A DNA stretch of 6,863 bases from Deltaproteobacteria bacterium (GTDB lineage: Bacteria > Bdellovibrionota_F > JAHFAK01): positions 1 to 6,863 of the forward strand of contig JAHFAK010000059.1 of NCBI GenBank assembly GCA_023250585.1, given 5' to 3'. Each line of letters starts with the position of its first letter. The stretch's first letter is position 1. Made by a program: the position numbers and the translations under genes. The notes beneath the pieces were generated by a model. That model searched no databases. It was given only the letters and a program-made list of their open reading frames with translations, and had not been told where the DNA came from. Shown one piece after another: positions 5,828 to 6,863 of this stretch.

Positions 5828-6205
5828 ATGTACATTTCTAAAGTAATAGACAAAAATTATAGATATTCATATAATCATCATATGGAAGATCCATTAATAA
5901 AACGGTTTCTCGATTTAATCACTCCGGAAATCACCCATATACATGAGATATATCTTTTTGGTTCACGATCTCGCAATGATTTTTCTCCAGATTCGGATTA
6001 TGATATTTTAATTGTAGTACATAAAAAAGATCACGCTATGATCAGTAAATTATATGATGCAGTCATGGATATTTTACTTGAGACCGGAAAATTAGTTTCA
6101 TTAAAAATATATCCTCTGGCCGAATTCAACCGTTTAAAATCAATTCCCACTCCGTTTATGAGTAACATTTTAAAAGAAGGTAAAAAAATTGGAATCAACC
6201 ATTAA
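5828..6205 (+). CDS. MNT-type minimal nucleotidyltransferase (antitoxin-like partner)
   Basis: The protein has 125 residues and belongs to the small DNA polymerase beta-like nucleotidyltransferases. The core is IYLFGSRSRNDFSPDSDYDI (41-60), with the glycine-serine pair at 45-46 and two metal-binding aspartates, Asp57 and Asp59. The third strand reads VSLKIYPLAEF (90-100) and lacks the third acidic residue of classical enzymes, as is common in the versions paired with HEPN proteins. In studied MNT/HEPN pairs the nucleotidyltransferase adds AMP to the HEPN partner and silences it; that role is inferred here from family and context. An ATG at 5882 would give a 107-residue form that starts closer to the conserved core. 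Neither start has a strong ribosome site. The gene overlaps the HEPN gene by 17 bases. Confidence 0.88.
   Translation: MYISKVIDKNYRYSYNHHMEDPLIKRFLDLITPEITHIHEIYLFGSRSRNDFSPDSDYDILIVVHKKDHAMISKLYDAVMDILLETGKLVSLKIYPLAEFNRLKSIPTPFMSNILKEGKKIGINH
6175..6180 (+). promoter_or_regulatory. Ribosome binding site for the HEPN gene
   Basis: AGAAGG lies eight bases before a TTG at 6189, inside the end of the nucleotidyltransferase gene. It is the best ribosome site in the window and it decides the start, since no ATG is available before the conserved HEPN helices begin. Confidence 0.65.
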
Positions 6206-6593
6206 AAAATTGATAGAAGGGTATATTCAGAAAGCCATGCAGAAGATGGCTGTTGCAGAAAAATTGTATAATTCCAAAGATTATGAAGATGCTGTTTCGC
6301 GAGCCTATTATGCTGCTTATCATGCTACTCAAGCACTGCTTTTAACTGAAGGGGAACAAGCCAAAACTCATAAAGGCGCAGTTACGCTTTTTGGATTATT
6401 CTTTGTTAAGACCGGTAAATTCAAAAAGAATATAGGAAAATATCTTGCTAACCTTAAAGACGATAGGGAAAGTGGAGATTATGAAGTCTTTTCGTATATT
6501 GATGAAGAAACAGCAAAAATAGCAATGAATGAGGCTAAAGAGTTTCTTAAGGAAGCACAACTCTATTTAAAAACTTTTATTGTAGAAAAATAA
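6189..6593 (+). CDS. HEPN-domain protein paired with the MNT nucleotidyltransferase
   Basis: The protein has 134 residues and is all helical. It starts at TTG, supported by AGAAGG eight bases upstream. The HEPN signature is SRAYYAAYHATQALLLTEG (37-55), then KTHKGAVTLFGLFFVKTGKF (59-78) and a final region DDRESGDYEVFSYIDEETA (91-109). This matches the HEPN family typically encoded beside minimal nucleotidyltransferases. Toxic HEPN RNases carry an Arg-x(4-6)-His motif near the last helices. Here the corresponding segment reads RESGDY (93-98) without a histidine. The only Arg-to-His pair with that spacing is Arg38-His45 in the early helix. RNase activity is therefore uncertain, and a nucleotide-binding or adaptor role is possible. 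The 17-base overlap with the upstream gene implies coupled translation and complex formation. Confidence 0.88.
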   Translation: MESTIKKLIEGYIQKAMQKMAVAEKLYNSKDYEDAVSRAYYAAYHATQALLLTEGEQAKTHKGAVTLFGLFFVKTGKFKKNIGKYLANLKDDRESGDYEVFSYIDEETAKIAMNEAKEFLKEAQLYLKTFIVEK

Positions 6594-6820
6594 AAGGCCA
6601 ACCACCATTACCGTAAAGATAGTGTACTTTAACCCACTTTTGTGTAGGTGGGAATAGTGTTACTACCGTAGGCTTCCTACGCTATGGTAGGCGTGCACAA
6701 GAATAGCAAGTAACCATCCCCTAACTGTTTGCATCGGCAAAAGTACAAGAAACCCTCACTTGTAGGGCAGAAGGCCTATCCTATAAATGCGTAAAAGATT
6801 TTTAAATGAACCTCTCTACT
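6594..6820. other. Gene-free, hairpin-rich segment; possible structured RNA
   Basis: No open frame of note occurs, and G+C is visibly higher than in the flanking genes. Visible helices are TAAAG/CTTTA (6614-6618 with 6627-6631), CCCAC/GTGGG (6633-6637 with 6648-6652), CTACCGTAG/CTATGGTAG (6663-6671 with 6682-6690, one G.T wobble), TTTGC/GCAAA around 6729-6742, and TACAAG/CTTGTA (6744-6749 with 6759-6764). A short AGGCC/GGCCT pair (6595-6599 with 6773-6777) could close them into one multibranched fold. CGTAGG-CTT-CCTACG (6667-6681) is an alternative to the 9-bp stem. The wobble favours a plus-strand RNA, whereas the promoter at 6827-6856 points to a minus-strand RNA ending near the TTTTATTTTT tract at 6586-6595. 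It does not match 6S, SRP, tmRNA or RNase P RNA motifs that I know. Confidence 0.35.
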
Positions 6821-6826
6821 CTTTAA

Positions 6827-6856
6827 ATTATAAGATAGTCATTGAACGAATGTAAA
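6827..6856 (-). promoter_or_regulatory. Near-consensus sigma-70 promoter reading left on the minus strand
   Basis: Read on the minus strand, TTTACA (6851-6856) is followed after 18 bases by a perfect TATAAT (6827-6832). Transcription would begin near 6820 and run through the hairpin-rich segment toward the 3' end of the HEPN gene, antisense to it. No minus-strand gene lies immediately downstream, so the product would be a non-coding or antisense RNA. It is the best promoter match in the window. Confidence 0.5.
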
Positions 6857-6863
6857 GACTAAA

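Noticed and set aside
6744-6768. An H-type pseudoknot from TACAAG/CTTGTA and CCCT/AGGG.
   Set aside because: The connecting loop across the first stem would have almost no bases, which is sterically unlikely. Only the simple hairpin is kept.
6594-6820. A known housekeeping RNA (6S, SRP RNA, tmRNA or RNase P RNA) in the segment after the HEPN gene.
   Set aside because: None of the conserved cores I know for these RNAs could be found on either strand.

Overview
The window comes from a low-G+C (roughly one third G+C by eye) diderm bacterium. It has a peptidoglycan/lysine gene (dapF), a lipoprotein signal peptidase, a periplasmic disulfide-forming enzyme, an exported lipoprotein and two exported proteins with strand patterns like TolC-type outer-membrane proteins. 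The lipoprotein's lipobox ends in Asn-Cys, which is tolerated in spirochaetes and some other divergent lineages. Most starts lack a clear Shine-Dalgarno. I cannot name the phylum from this much sequence.

Minus-strand block 1 (about 2465 down to 1) is a three-gene run: a VKOR-DsbA fusion, then lspA 11 bases later, then dapF. The last two overlap as ATGA. dapF leaves the window at base 1 and its last residues are missing. The run combines disulfide formation, lipoprotein signal-peptide removal and meso-diaminopimelate supply, so all three genes serve the cell envelope. Minus-strand block 2 (about 3201 to 2535) is an overlapping pair: a small unrecognised protein and a cytoplasmic retropepsin-like aspartic protease with a DTGAS active site.

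Minus-strand block 3 (5609 to 3289) is a set of three overlapping genes. Two exported proteins share a module resembling one beta-hairpin of the TolC/OEP family. They are followed by a lipoprotein with an Ig-like domain and a lamin-tail domain. This looks like an undescribed envelope cassette. A perfect 10-bp inverted repeat covers the probable start codon of its first gene.

The plus strand carries one transcription unit: an MNT-type nucleotidyltransferase (5828-6205) overlapping a HEPN-domain protein (6189-6593), the standard two-gene MNT/HEPN module. The 200-base divergent intergenic region before it is rich in inverted repeats. The 270 bases after it hold no gene. They contain several hairpins, are richer in G+C than the neighbouring genes, and are faced from the right by a near-consensus promoter (TTTACA-18-TATAAT) firing on the minus strand toward the HEPN gene. 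Another G+C-rich palindromic unit lies at 3252-3279 between blocks 2 and 3. No tRNA, rRNA, CRISPR array or intact insertion sequence was seen.
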